From positions 5,470,566 through 5,534,565 of the forward strand of contig NC_079873.1 of NCBI RefSeq assembly GCF_023065955.2: 64,000 bases of DNA, read 5' to 3'. Of the stretch, positions 44,501 through 55,798 are shown in pieces (positions within the stretch are counted from its first letter, which is position 1; each line of letters opens with the position of its first letter). Source of the DNA: Ursus arctos. Lineage: Eukaryota; Chordata; Mammalia; Carnivora; Ursidae. The notes beneath the pieces are model-generated. The model was given only the letters and a program-made list of their open reading frames with translations, searched no databases and was not told where the DNA came from. A program made the translations under genes and the position numbers.

Positions 44501-44905
44501 TCATTTATTTTTTAAATTTTAATTCTAGTATGGTTAACATACAATGTTAGTTTCAGGTGTGTAATGTAGTGATTCAGGAATTCTGTACATGACTCAGTGC
44601 TCATCGTGGTACGTGTGGTTTTCATCCCCTTTTCCTATTTCACCCATCCCCCCCCACCTGCCCTCTGGAAACCATTCGTTCTTAAATTGCACATATGACT
44701 GAAATCATCTTCTGTGATTGACTTATTTTACTTAGTATTATACCCTCTAGATCCATTCATGTTTTTGCAAATGACAAGGTTTCATTCTTTTTTATGGCTG
44801 AGTAATATTACATTTATATCTATACCACATCTTTATCCATTCATCGATCGACATTAGGGTGCATGTATCCTTTTGAATTAGTGTTTCTCTATTTCATGGT
44901 ATATA
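44501..44905 (-). mobile_element. L1 3' end, antisense, 5'-truncated
   Basis: Antisense L1 3' UTR: AATTCTAGTATGGTTAACATAC, GACTCAGTGCTCATCGTGG, a C run at about 44648-44656, TGACTGAAATCATCTTCTGTG and GGCTGAGTAATATTACATTT. It ends in early ORF2 text (GGGTGCATGTATCC) with an internal deletion. Confidence 0.87.
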
Positions 44906-45010
44906 TAAAATATTCCATTATATATATATCATATATCACATCATATATGTATATGATGATGCCGTGTGTGTGTGTGTGTATCATACGTGTGTATATATGA
45001 CAACGTAATT
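44906..45010. repeat. (TA)n/(GT)n simple repeat
   Basis: ATATATATATC words, GATGATG and a (GT)8 run in about 100 bases next to the L1 end. Low complexity only. Confidence 0.85.
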
Positions 45011-45124
45011 ATATGTGTATATAGGATATCACATCTTTTCCTTCTCCCTTCAAATGACTGCTGAATATATTTGCTTGATCAGTAATGGTCCTGGCAAAAA
45101 TTAGTTTAACACTGAGACAACTGT

Positions 45125-45164
45125 GAAAGACTAATTTTAAATGAAATGAAAGACTAATTTTAAA
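45125..45164 (+). repeat. Exact 17-bp duplication, period 23
   Basis: GAAAGACTAATTTTAAA occurs at 45125-45141 and, identically, at 45148-45164, separated by TGAAAT-type filler. Confidence 0.9.
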
Positions 45165-45181
45165 AATCCATGACACCTTGA

Positions 45182-45299
45182 GGGGTGCCTGGCTGGTTTA
45201 GTTAGAAGAGCGTGTTACTCTTGATCTCAGGGTTGTGCATTTGAGCCCCACATTGTGTGTAGAGATTACTTAAGTAATTAAACTTAAAAAAAAAATCTT
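45182..45299 (+). mobile_element. Short tRNA-Lys SINE (older SINEC type)
   Basis: Head GGGGTGCCTGGCTGG, AGTTAGAAGAGCGTGTTACTC, CTTGATCTCAGGGTTGTGC, TTGAGCCCCACATTG and GTAGAGATTACTTAAGTAATTAAACTT tail. It lacks the CT-rich middle of the other Can-SINEs, as in the shorter and older carnivore SINE class. Confidence 0.88.
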
Positions 45300-45506
45300 A
45301 ACAGAAATTAGAGTTTACACAAACAAAAAAGAAAGATTCAATATTGCCAGCAAATACAAAATGAATGTAATATGATGGGCAGCAAGAAGGCTTTTCTGTG
45401 TTTATATTTGACATCTGACCATATTTTCAGTCACCATATCTTCTCTGCAATTTAAAAAAATAGTGTGCTGATTTCTGTAACAAAGCTGAGAAGAAAGTCA
45501 AGGCCT

Positions 45507-45576
45507 GGAGGTGACAGGACCAAACCCAGGGCCTCACACATGCAAGGCAAATGCTCTCCCCCTCAGCTATACCCCC
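45507..45576 (-). tRNA. tRNA-Ala(TGC)-like pseudogene
   Basis: On the minus strand 70 bases run colinear with tRNA-Ala. The acceptor start is GGGGGTATAGCTGAG, the anticodon loop region is CTTGCATG (anticodon TGC), the T-arm is TGGGTTTGGTCC, and the end is CACCTCC. I count about 80% agreement with the tRNA-Ala-TGC sequence as I remember it. D-stem and anticodon-stem mismatches (GCTG/GAGC, TTTGC/GTGTG) and an altered B-box argue for a dead copy. The 5' end abuts a truncated L1 and no A tail is visible. Carnivore SINEs are tRNA-Lys derived, so this is not one of them. Confidence 0.7.
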
Positions 45577-45579
45577 TCC

Positions 45580-46940
45580 TGTACCACATCTTCCTTATGC
45601 ATTCATCTGTCAGCGGACACTTGGGCTGCTTCTGTATCCTAGCTGTTGTAAATACTACTGCAGGAAATGTAGGGGTGCAGACAGCTTTTCAAATTAGTGT
45701 CTTATATTCTTTGGGTAAATACCTAGTAGTGCAATTGCTGGGTCGTAAGGTAGTTCTATTTTTAACATTTTGAGGACCCCCCATACTGTTTCCCACAGTG
45801 GCTGCACCAGCTTGCATTCCCACCAACAGTGCAAGAGGGTTCCCCTTTCTCCACATCCTCACCAGCACTTGTTGTTTCTTGTGTTTTTTATTTTAGCCAT
45901 TCTGACAGGCGTGCGGGGATATCTCGTTGGGTTTTGGTTTGCAGTTCCCTGATAATGAGTGATGTTGAACATCTTTTCATGTGTCTGTTGGCCTATCTAT
46001 AGGTCTTTAGAGAAATGTCTGTGCATGTCTTCTGCCCCGTTTTTAATTGGGTAATTTGTTTTTTCAGTGTTCTGTTGTATAAGCTCTTTATATATTTTAG
46101 ATACTAACTTTTATTGGATATGTCATTTGCAAATATCTTGTCCCATTCAGTGGGTTGTCTGTAGTTTTGTTGAAGGTTTCCTTTATTGTACAGAAATTTT
46201 TTATTTTGTTGGAGTCCCAGTAGTTTATTTTTGCTTTTGTTTCCCTTGCCTCAGGAGACATATCTAGAAAAATGTTGTTAAGGCCGATGTCAGAGAAATT
46301 ACTGCTTTCTTGCTGTCTTCTAGGATTTTTTTCATTTCAGGACTGACATTTAGGTCTTTAATCCATTTTGCGTTTATCTTTGCGTGTGGCATAAAAAAGT
46401 GGTCCAGTTTCGTTCTTTTGCGTGTGGCTGTTCTGTTTACCCAACACCATTTGTCAAGGAGACTGTCTTTTCCCATTGAATATCCTTGCCTCCTTTGTTG
46501 TAGATTAATCGACCATGTAATCGCAGGTTTGTTTCTGGGCTCTGTATTCTGTGTGTCTGTTTTTGTGCACATACCATACTGTTTTGATGACTCCTGCTTT
46601 GTAGAGTCTCTTGAAATCTGGGATGGTGCTACCTTCAGTTTTGTTCTTCTCTCTCAGGATTGCTTTGTCCTTTTGGCATAATTTATGGTTCCATACGGAT
46701 TTGAGGCTTGTTTGTTCTAGTGCTGTGGAAAATGCTGTTGGTATTTTAATAGGGTTTGCATTCAGTGCGTAGATTGCTTTGGGTAGTGTGGACATTTTAA
46801 CAGTATTTGTTCATGTAATCCATGAGCATGGAATGTCTTTCCATGTGTTTGTGTCATCTTCAATTTCATCGGTGTTTTATAGTTTTCAGAGTACAGGTCT
46901 TTCACCTCCTGGTTAACTTGATTCCTAGGTATTTTATTTA
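45580..46940 (-). mobile_element. L1 ORF2 3' half, antisense, truncated at both ends
   Basis: Antisense L1 ORF2 from the RT domain (right, near 46935) to the C-terminal end (left, 45580). Landmarks are ATTTTAACAGTATTTGTTCATG, GAAATTACTGCTTTC and GGGTAAATACCTAGTAGTGC. It lacks the L1 3' UTR and A tail: at 45580 the L1 text stops and a tRNA-Ala-like sequence begins. The FADD active site is not included. Confidence 0.9.
46264..46795 (-). pseudogene. L1 ORF2 internal remnant
   Basis: Two overlapping minus frames keep ORF2p words downstream of the RT core: [18 protein letters not shown] and [23 protein letters not shown] text in one frame, DKWCWVNRTATRKRTKLDHF and KWIKDLNVSPE in another. The frame shift between them shows that the copy is dead. 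Confidence 0.85.
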
Positions 46941-49057
46941 AAAACTGCTTTTTAAAAAAAAAATAACCACACAAGAACTCCTTCTGCCTGAGCATGACGT
47001 CGCCCTCGGAAGCCCAGCTGGGCGTCTTGTGCTTTCTGTAGCTGCAGAGAACTTCTCGATGCTCGATCCCGTGAAGGAGATTGGATTTGTGATGACAGAA
47101 ACATCATGGTTCTCTGCCAGACCTTTAAACACTGCCTGAAGCACTTGCTGAAAAAAAAGTTTTCAGTACAGTGTTTTAAAAGTGCACAGCTGAAAAAACA
47201 ACAACAAACGTGTTTCAAGTGACATATACTGAAATGTGAAGCACTGCTTTCGTTAGCATTCACCCGTCTTGTGGGTCACAGTGACTGCTGGTCAGTAAGG
47301 GAAGCCGATAGATTCTACTCTCATTCTTCCTTGTGCTTGTCTTTCCAACAGCTAATGAATATTTGTTAGAAATGTTAGAGATCCCATTGCACTTCAATAT
47401 AATATTTGTTTTCCCTAAAATTTAATCTACAAGATTCATATATATGTATGATATTATTATATTCCTATATATATTATATTCCTATATTCCTATTTTTATT
47501 ATTATATAGGAATCTTTTACATCTTCTATATATCTTATATGTTATTATTATAGTTAAAATAATAAATTCCCCAGTAATGCAAAATTTAAAAACACATTTG
47601 TTTTATATGAAGACCTAGATGTGTAAATAATTTCAGATAAGTGATCTAATTTTTTTGCACAAAGAATCACATTTATAATTGTTTCTTTGAAACAAATTAC
47701 CGCCCTTACAATATATGTTTAAACTTTGCACACAGAAGACATGGCAAGAGATCTTCATTTGATTAATTATTGTTTCATGTTGCTATCTAGGATAGAAACC
47801 ACACGACGTGTGTAACAGACATGTTCTTAGAGTCTGAGAATGCTTGGCTGATACCAGCCAGTTTCGGCCGACATCTCGCAAAGATTCATGTCAACTTGCT
47901 AAACAACATCAGGATACCTCAGAAGGCTTTCTTGACTCAGAGCGCATATGCATTAATAAGTTGTATGTTCTGCGTATGAAAAAAAATCTGTTCGCAGACA
48001 TAGCAGACCTAAAATGTGTGCCTGCCAAAATCAGGATTGGAAAGATAAGAAAGGTGTCTCACTTTCCCAGTATGTGGCCAGCGTTTGCCTTTGACAGGTC
48101 GTGTTTCTATTTGATCAGTGGCTTGGGGTTGGCCAAGGATTTGAAAATGAAATTCACCAAAGCCATCAACGGCAGTCATCGGAACATCAAGGGGCTTCTA
48201 TCAGCAGAGCCCTCAGATAGTGATCCGGATCTTTTGCTGTTGCATATACCCATTCGATAAAGGTTAAATAGGGTTGGTCGGACTGCAAAGGATTACTTAA
48301 AATAGAGGCAGGCTTTCTTCCAAGGCTGGACTCCTAGTGCATCTCAGATGACACCCTTAAGGCGTGTGTCCTGGCTGCACTCGTGTGCACACACCTGCCC
48401 TCCCTGTGCAAACTGATGCCCCCGGCTAACTGTGAAACTGCCAACATTGTTCTAATGCAGAAACTCCCGAGAACTGAGCGGTAAAAGGAGCAGGGTTTCT
48501 ATATGACGGACTGGCAGTGATGCTGTTGTGAGTAATGCAACTAACTTTCGCAGGAGAATAGGACCAATGTTCAGCATTCTCCTTACATAAAAGGTAGCAA
48601 AGAGAAGTGGGGTTTTTTAATGCTGTGAATTCACTTGGCACATAATTCCAATCTTTGTGTTTTGTTGGACAGCCTGTAACTGTAGCTATGGTTGCTTCAA
48701 AAGTAAAACAAGTATATTTAAACAATAAAGCACTTGCAGGGGAAAGCTGTCTAGGATTTATTTCTACTCAAGACAAGTTGTTCTGCCTATAACAAGTATG
48801 TCCAAAGTACTTAGGAAACTGTCCTTGTTTTTACCCTGATGAATGAAAAACATTGAAGTCCTTCAGTCAAACAAGGTATCAATATCATTTATTGTGTTTG
48901 CTTTTCTTGTTAAACAATGAATTGTAACATAAGTTACTACAGTATCCAGATAGTATTGGAATAAACATTCCACTGATGGAGAAAGGGCATATTTTTCCAG
49001 AAACCTGTGTTTTACTCCTCTCCATTTTTATCTAATATTCATCAAAACACCCTTCTG

Positions 49058-49290
49058 GAAACTTTAGTTTTAAAAAAAGACTGTGTGTGTGTGTATAGAT
49101 AGGTATTTACAGATATATCTGCTGTTTTTAACAATAAGACTAGGAAGGTGGACATCAGTCCTTCCTTGTCAAAACAGTCCTTTAGCAACTTTAGTTTTTT
49201 AAAAGAAGACCATGTAGATATATTTGTATACAGATAGATCCGTATAGGGGTATAGATACAGAGAGGGGTAGAGATATCTAGAGATACATA
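49058..49290. repeat. Local duplication plus GATA-like simple sequence
   Basis: AACTTTAGTTTT(A/T)AAAA followed by a GAC and then GATA/TATA-like simple text occurs at about 49060 and again at about 49187, some 125 bases apart. The second half decays into AGATACATATACATACATAG words. Confidence 0.6.
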
Positions 49291-49546
49291 TACATACATA
49301 GATACAGAGGTAAATACTATGTATTTCTACAACTTAATGAACAATGAAAGGATGGGAAGACAGAAATGAAACCTTGTCACTCAAATGTTGCTCGATACAT
49401 GTGGTACCATGTCCACGCTGAAGAGGCAGTGGGACCAGCAGAACAGAGGGCAGTGGTCTCTCTCATTCTTAATTCTTCATCAGTCTCCTTAAGAGTCCCT
49501 AAGAAATATTTCTCCTTAGTAGGCTCTCCATAATAGTTCAGGATTG

Positions 49547-49603
49547 AAGAAGAAGGAGAAGAAGAAAAAGGAAAAAAAAAGAAAGAAAGAAAGAAAAGGA
49601 AAA
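49547..49603. repeat. Polypurine GAA/GAAA tract
   Basis: GAAGAAGGAGAAGAAG followed by A-rich and (GAAA)n sequence, about 57 bases of pure purine. Such tracts can adopt triplex structures in vitro; no function implied. Confidence 0.9.
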
Positions 49604-50934
49604 GATGACCGAGGGAACAGCCTTCTGCGCACAATACAGTTTTTTGCAGCTGTATAGTATGTTTGAATATCGGATTGAGGACACACCTCAATGCCCACCA
49701 GCACCAAGCTCAGCACTAACCAGTTCCCAGTCCCTGGGGTAGATGCTGGTGGTGGCCGCATCTTGGAGGTTGGAATCCCAGTACAGGTTATGTACGAATT
49801 CTGGCAGAACCTCTCTTATCTCCTCGTGAATCCTTGATTCCTTTCACGTTTCTTCATTCACTAAATAAACATTTCTTAAATGCTTATTTCCTTGCCTAAG
49901 TGGCTGGAAGACTGTATAACCAGAGTAAGGCCCGCCCTACGTAAGTCTCACGTCCGTATACTGCAGTTGGTATGAACTGTGGAAATGAAAATGCTACTAA
50001 AATGTATTTCCTTTCTTGGTAGCCCAAGAAGTGTCCTTCCTTCCACAAAGTGAATTATAAAGTGTGGAAGAAGTTGGGTTTTGTTTTGTGTGTTAAATTC
50101 CCTTCTGGAGGTAATTCCACAGGCAGCCCCGGTCTGGCTGTCCTCTAGGGGTTGTTGGTACATCTGATGGTCTTCAGTGTAGGGTGGGATTCATCAAACA
50201 ACCCATTTGGGTGCAGGAAGAAAGTACTAGAACCCATATTGGTATTTATGTCTACCTGAGTAATTAAGAGAGTGATTAAGGTGTATTGATTCCTGACAGT
50301 TGGCTTGGTGTTGGCTGCTCACATGACAGATGGGATGTGTCACGGGCTTGGAATGCGGGATATCCTGAGGGTAGGTTGGGAGTTTGTACGTCTTGGAAGA
50401 GCCCAGAGCACGCTGTTCCTTAACTGCCAGCTGTTAGCGTGATGTGACACATGCACACTTGAGGAGATTTGCTGAATATTTCATGTAGGGTGAACTAATC
50501 TAGTCCACACAAATCGACATGAAGGTTCAAACTGTCCTGTAAAAAAAAGTGTGGATTGAAAATACTTACACATAAATCAAGTGCAGGAGAGCCAGATGTG
50601 GGCTCAGCTGTTTCTTCTCCAGTTTAGGCCTAGTGGAAACTTCTCATTACGAGGCCATATGACGAGGTCCACACGGTGACCATCTAATGAGATCAGACAA
50701 GCCAGATCTGAAGTCATCAAGAGCATTATTTAAAATGTGAATTTACATACAATATTGTGAGCTACGAACCTTCCCCGAGTATATATTATGCATCGAAATA
50801 ATCACTGTCTTACTAAACCATTAATGAGCAAGACAGCAGAATATAAGAGAAAGTATTGCTTTTAAAGAGAATATAAGTGAGTATGCATCATATATACATA
50901 AAAATACATGGAAAAATATTTTGAGCTTATAATT

Positions 50935-51131
50935 ATTTTTTTTAAGATTTTATTTATTCATTTGACCGAGATAGAGACAGCCAGCAAGAGAGGGAACACA
51001 AGCAGGGGGAGAGGGAGAGGAAGAAGCAGGCTCCCAGCGGAGGAGCCTGATGTGGGGCTCGATCCCAGAACGCCGAGATCACGCCCTGAGCCGAAGGCAG
51101 ATGCTTAACCACTGAGCCACCCAGGCGCCCC
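50935..51131 (-). mobile_element. Can-SINE, minus strand, arctoid-type
   Basis: Antisense copy of the GACAGCCAGCAAGAGAGGGAACAC type: AAGATTTTATTTATTC, GAAGAAGCAGGCTCCCAGC, GATCACGCCCTGAGCCG, head complement CCACCCAGGCGCCCC. The exact direct repeat TTTGAGCTTATAATT is at 50920-50934 and 51132-51146. Confidence 0.97.
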
Positions 51132-51146
51132 TTTGAGCTTATAATT

Positions 51147-51625
51147 TATGTTAACCTCGGCGTTTTTGTACTTCTGTGATGGTTTTACAAAGAAACTGTA
51201 TATGAATACAATCATGGATGCTTGTAATTTACAGAGTCTTAGGTGCCCCTGATGCCCTATTTCGGACACGAGGGGTGCCCCATCGCACACGGGGAAGCTA
51301 GTCTAAACATAGAGTTGTGTTCCCTTTTGACAAAAATAGGCCTTAGCTCTTTAAGTGTAGTCACCCACATCTATCCTGCCTCTTTTGAAACTGGGAAGGG
51401 GCTGAAGAAATAGCTCTTTGTAGATAGCATTTAGTTAAACATTCTAACCAAAAAAAACCCCCAAAAAACAACGTAAGAACTGCCTTTGTCTGAGAGCTGC
51501 CCTCCACTCGTGCTACAGAAATCCCGCCCAAAACCTCAGTCCCATTACATCACTCACTCCGCCACCCCTAGAGCCCCGTTATGACCGGCACCCCCATTCC
51601 TATCCCTGGCACTTAGAGTGTGTTG
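51147..51625. other. Short repeat-poor stretch
   Basis: No gene or interspersed repeat recognised before the next L1. C-rich around 51500-51600. Confidence 0.45.
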
Positions 51626-52287
51626 GTCTTTTTTTTTTTTTTACCTGAGTATAGTTGGCACACAGTGTTACCTTACTTTCAGGTGAGCAGCTTACCGATT
51701 GGACAAGTTTATACATTGTGCTGTGTTCACCACAGTAGAGCTACCATGTGCCCCATTACATCAGTATTGCAGAATCATTTCTTGTACTCCTTACGCTCTG
51801 CGTTTTATCCTTGTGACTTATTTCGTAACTGGAGGCCAGTCACTCCCTCTCCTTCCATGGATATTGCCCAACCGCCCTCCCCTCCCTGCCGTAACCATCA
51901 GTTCCCTGTCGTTATACTTCTGATTCTGCTTTTTGTGTTTTATTCTTTTTTTAAGACACCACCTATGAGTGAAATATTATGGCATTTGTCTTTCTCAGTC
52001 TGATTTGTATCACTGAGCATAATGCCCTCCGGGTCCATCCGTGTTGTCTCAAATGGCACAATCTCATCCTTTTTTATAGCTGAGTAGTATTCCATAGTGT
52101 GTGTACACACCACGTTGTCCTTCTCCGTTCATCTCCCGGTGGGCATTGAGGTCGCTCCCATGTCTTGGCTGTTGTAGATAATGCTGTAGTGAACGTGGGG
52201 TGCAGATAGCTTTTCAACTTAGAGGTTTTGCTTTCCCTGCATAAATACCCGATTGTGTAATTACTGGAACATATGGCATTTCTGTCT

Positions 52288-53700
52288 TTAGTGTTTTTGG
52301 AACCTCCACACTGTTGTCCACAGTGGCTGCACCAGTTTGCATCCCCACCAACAGTGCACGAGGGTTCCCCTTTCTCCGCATCCTCGCCAACACCTGTTGT
52401 TTCTTATCTTCTTGATTTCAGCCATCCTGACAACTGTGACAACTTGTTGTAGTTTTGTATTTCTGTGATGATGAGTGATGTTGAGCATCTTTTCGTGTGT
52501 GTGTTGGCCATCTATACGTCGTCTTTGCAGAAATGTCTGTTCATGTCTTCTGCCCATTTTTAATAGGATGATTTGTTTTTTTGTGTTGAGTCATATAACT
52601 TCTCTCTATATTTTGGATACTAACCCTTTATCAGGTCATTTGCAAATATCTTGTCCCATTCGGGAAGTTGTCTTTTAGCTTTGCGGATGGTTTACCTTGC
52701 TGTGCAGAAACTTTTCATTTTGATGGAGTCCCAGTAGTTTATTTTTACTTTTGTTTCCCTTGCCTCAGGAGACATATCTAGAAAAATGGAGCTCAAGCTG
52801 ATATCACAGACATTACTGCCTGTACTCTCTTCTAGGATTGTTATGGTTTCAGATCTTACATGTAGGTCTTTAATCCATTTTGAGTGTATTTTTGTGTAAG
52901 AACGTGGTCCACTTCATTGTTTTGCATATAGCTCTTCTGTTTACCCAACAGCCATTTGTTGAAGAGACTGTCTTTTTCCCATTGTATATTCTTGCCTCCT
53001 TTGCTGAAGATTGATTGACTATATACTCATGGGTTTATTTCTGGGCATTCTGTTCTGTTCCACTGATCTATGTATCTGTTTCTGTGCCCATAATGTACTG
53101 TTATAATTACTACAGCTTGGCAGTATATCTTGATATCTTGAATCGGGGATTGTGATACCTCCAATTTTGTTCTTTCTCAGGATTGCTTTGGCTATTTGGG
53201 GTCTTTTGTGGTTTTGTAAAAATTGTAGGATTGTTTTTTCTAGGTCTGTGAAAAATGCTGTTGGTAGGGATTGCATTGAATGTGTAGATTGCTTTGGGTA
53301 GTGTGGACATTTTAACAATATTTATTCTTCCAATCCATGAGCATGGAATGTCTTTCCATGTGTTTGTGTCGTCTTCAGTTTCTTTCATCAGTGTTTTAAA
53401 GTTTTTAGAGTATAGGTCTTCACCTCTTTGGTTAGGTTTATTCCTAGCATTTTATTGTTTTGGGTACGATTATGAATGAGACTGGTTTCTTAATTTCTCA
53501 TTCTGCTGCTTCCGTATTGGTGTATAGAAATGCGACAGATTTCTGTGCATTGATTTTGTATCCTACGACTTTCCTGAACTTGTGTTTCAGTTCTACCAGT
53601 TTTTTGTGGTCTTTTGGGTGTTCAGGTTATGTGCAAAGAGTGAAGGTTTGACTTCTTCCTTGCCAATTTGGATGCCCCTGATTTGTGTTGTCTGATTGTT
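52288..53700 (-). pseudogene. L1 ORF2 remnant (RT end and C-terminus)
   Basis: Keeps the ORF2p C-terminal cysteine motif [19 protein letters not shown] (about 52395-52340) and [11 protein letters not shown]. The RT active-site FADD has become F-A-H-N (53637-53626), which removes both catalytic aspartates. Multiple frame breaks. Confidence 0.88.
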
Positions 53701-53719
53701 GTAGCTGATGGCCGTTTAC

Positions 53720-54871
53720 GTTGGAACCTATGCTTTACTCCACTCCTCCCGTATTGTAGATAATATGGTGTCACACTTTACATCCTGTTAGTTTGTGAAT
53801 CCCTTCACTGATGTTTATCAGCATACTTAACTGTACTACTTTTGTGCTTCCTACTTTTCTTACTCCTACTTAATGTTCTTTCCTTTCCACTCAGAGAGTG
53901 CCCTTTAACATTTTTCATGAAGTTGGTTTAATGGTCATGAATTCCTTTAACTTTTGTTTGTCTGGGAAACTCTTTATCTCTCCTTCTGTTCTGAATGATA
54001 GCCTTGCTGGATAGAGTATTCTTGGCTGCAGGTGTTTTGTTTTTTTTTTTTCTTTCAGCCTTTTGAATATGTCATGCAGCCCTTTCTAGACTGCACATTT
54101 TCTGCTACAAAATCTGATAGCTTTATCAGGTTTACTTTCTTTGTGTTTTCTTTTCTATTGATGCTTAAAAAATTCTATCCTTAACACTATTCTTTGCCAT
54201 TTAATTACTGTGTGTCTTGGAGTGGACGTCGTTGGGTTGATTTTGTCGGGAGCTCTCTGTGCCTCCTTGATCTGGATTTCTGTGTCCTTCCCCAGATTGA
54301 GGAAGCTTTCAGCTATTATTTCTTCCAAAACATTTTCTGCCCCCTTTTCTCACTCTGCTTCTTCTGTGACCCCTGTAATGCAAATGTTATCATGCTTGAT
54401 GTTGCCCCTGAGTTCCCTAAGTCTGTTCTTATCTTTCATAACTGTGCTTATTTCTGCTGCACACTGTGATTACTTTCCATTACTCTGCCCTCCAGGTTGC
54501 TGAAGCTTTTTTCTGCTTCCTCTGGTTGCCTATTCATCCCATCGCATGTATTTCTAATTTCAGTTACTGAGTCCTTCATCTCCGATTGGCTTCCTTTGTT
54601 TTCTGTCTCTTCGTTGAATTTCTTCCTGAGGTCCCCTCCACTCTTTTCTCACATCCGGTGAGTATTCGTTTGACCATAACTTTAAATTCTCTCTCAGGCA
54701 TATTACATACCTCTCTTTAGCTCTCTTGCTGTGATTTTGTCCTGTTCTTTCATGTGGGACATATTCCTCTGTCTCCTCATTTTGTCTGCCTCCTGTGTCT
54801 GTTTCTGTGTTAGGAAAGTCAGCTACGTCTCCTGCTCTTGGGAAAGGAGTGGCCTTATGAAGAAGTCCCAT
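53720..54871 (-). pseudogene. L1 ORF1 remnant
   Basis: The N-terminal piece at 54871-54560 includes ERTGQNHSKRAKERYVICL and QRRDRKQRKPIGDEG, homologous to the ORF1 start of the full-length L1 at 31.2 kb. Toward 53.8 kb the ORF1 C-terminal text GAATTCCTTTAACTTTTGTTTG (antisense) is recognisable. Frames are broken. Confidence 0.82.
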
Positions 54872-54971
54872 AGTGCCCTGCAGTGCAGTGTCCCCTGTTC
54901 TCCGGAGCCTGACACTTCACGGCTGTCTCCTGTGTGTGTTGCATGTGCCATCCTGTTGTGGCTGAGCCACT

Positions 54972-55319
54972 GTGGCCTTCGGTCCCGTCGTCTGCAATGG
55001 CTGTCTACCGGTTGTAGGCAGTTTGGTCCCTGTGTTGTTGGTGGGCCAGTCTGGGCCCAACTTGAGCCAAACCAGGCATTTGCCAGCGATGCAGGAGCAC
55101 CGCACGCAAGGCACATTCCCTATTTTAGCTTCTCTGGGGGCAGATGGGCAAGGCCTGCCCTCAGGCCCATGTCCCTCCAGTCCCCTCCTTGGGCCACGTT
55201 TGGATGCTGTGTGTGGGTATCTTCCCCTTTCCCTGGGGCAGGAGTCACTTTGGACTGGTGCTGACCCCTGTAGGGGCTGTTTGCACACTGCCAGGCTTGG
55301 TTCCTATATTTCTGTATAA
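54972..55319 (+). other. Antisense open frame in second L1 5' UTR
   Basis: Open for 115 codons opposite to the L1 (first in-frame ATG at 55089), until the L1 5' end is lost. LSQTRHLP and GCLH words match the antisense frame at 31488-32108 of the full-length copy, with a compensated frame shift upstream of LSQTRHLP. Product unknown; may be an untranslated low-stop frame. Confidence 0.25.
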
Positions 55320-55685
55320 AAAAATTGTAAAGGGGAAAAACAAGTTGGCAAATGGCACAATTGGACATAAACAGTGAAGACTGGCCAGTGAGCAGATCCA
55401 GCATTGCTAGAGCTTTCCAGTAAGACAGGAAATCAAAGGAAAGCAACCTGAGCTAGTATTTCTTAGACAACATACTGACATTGTGGAAAGTTATACTAGA
55501 TAGTGTTGACGTGGAGCTGGGGAAATGACACGTCAGAGAAAATTGTGGTATGACTGCATCAACTTCTGAAATAAATTGCACGTATTCTGGAATCTGTTTT
55601 CACTGTCCATTCCAGAAATACCTGCATGTCTACCTACAGATATATGTACAAGGAGAGATAGATCCATATTTAAGTATAAGTTTGT
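55317..55685. other. Short repeat-poor stretch
   Basis: No gene or repeat recognised. Confidence 0.4.
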
Positions 55686-55798
55686 TTTTTAAATTTTTAA
55701 ATTTAAATTGAATTAGCCAACATTTAGTACATCATTAGTTTTTGGTGTACTGCTCAATGATTCATTAGTTGCTTATAACACTCAGTGCTCATCACAGT
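55686..55798 (-). mobile_element. Short L1 3' end, antisense
   Basis: TTAAATTGAATTAGCCAACATTTAG, CAATGATTCATTAGTTGC and CACTCAGTGCTCATCACAG are L1 3' terminal text. The insertion is only about 110 bases long. Confidence 0.85.

Larger units (their letters stand above)
46941..50919. other. Repeat-poor 4 kb, no gene recognised
   Basis: The longest stretch without clear transposons. It holds an AT-rich tract (47440-47530), a local duplication with GATA-like text (49058-49290), a polypurine GAAGAA/GAAAG tract (49547-49603), and unique-looking DNA. The longest frame, 138 codons (plus, 47844-48260), has no recognisable domain. On the minus strand 47150-46960 there is a polypyrimidine-CAG-like word before an open stretch, too weak to call an exon. 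Confidence 0.5.
51626..55316 (-). mobile_element. Long L1, minus strand, with 2.3 kb internal deletion
   Basis: Antisense order from the left: T tail, L1 3' UTR (to about 52290), ORF2 C-terminal and RT regions, then at about 53703 a jump to inter-ORF/ORF1 text (matching about 30290 in the full-length copy), ORF1, and part of the 5' UTR ending near 55316. The ORF2 endonuclease and early RT are absent. The deletion junction shows a shared GTAG word, compatible with microhomology-mediated loss. No target-site duplication found; the extreme 5' end is missing. Confidence 0.92.

Noticed and set aside
45182..45299. Functional tRNA-Lys gene
   Set aside because: It is a SINE: A/T-rich tail, decayed cloverleaf, no terminator right after the tRNA part. 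The same holds for all Can-SINE heads.
46960..47160. Possible minus-strand exon after a T-rich CAG word near 47150
   Set aside because: The acceptor-like word exists but there is no convincing donor, and no protein family is recognised.
47844..48260. 138-codon plus frame in the repeat-poor island
   Set aside because: Sequence of the product is not recognised, no splice or poly-A context that stands out; length is within chance.
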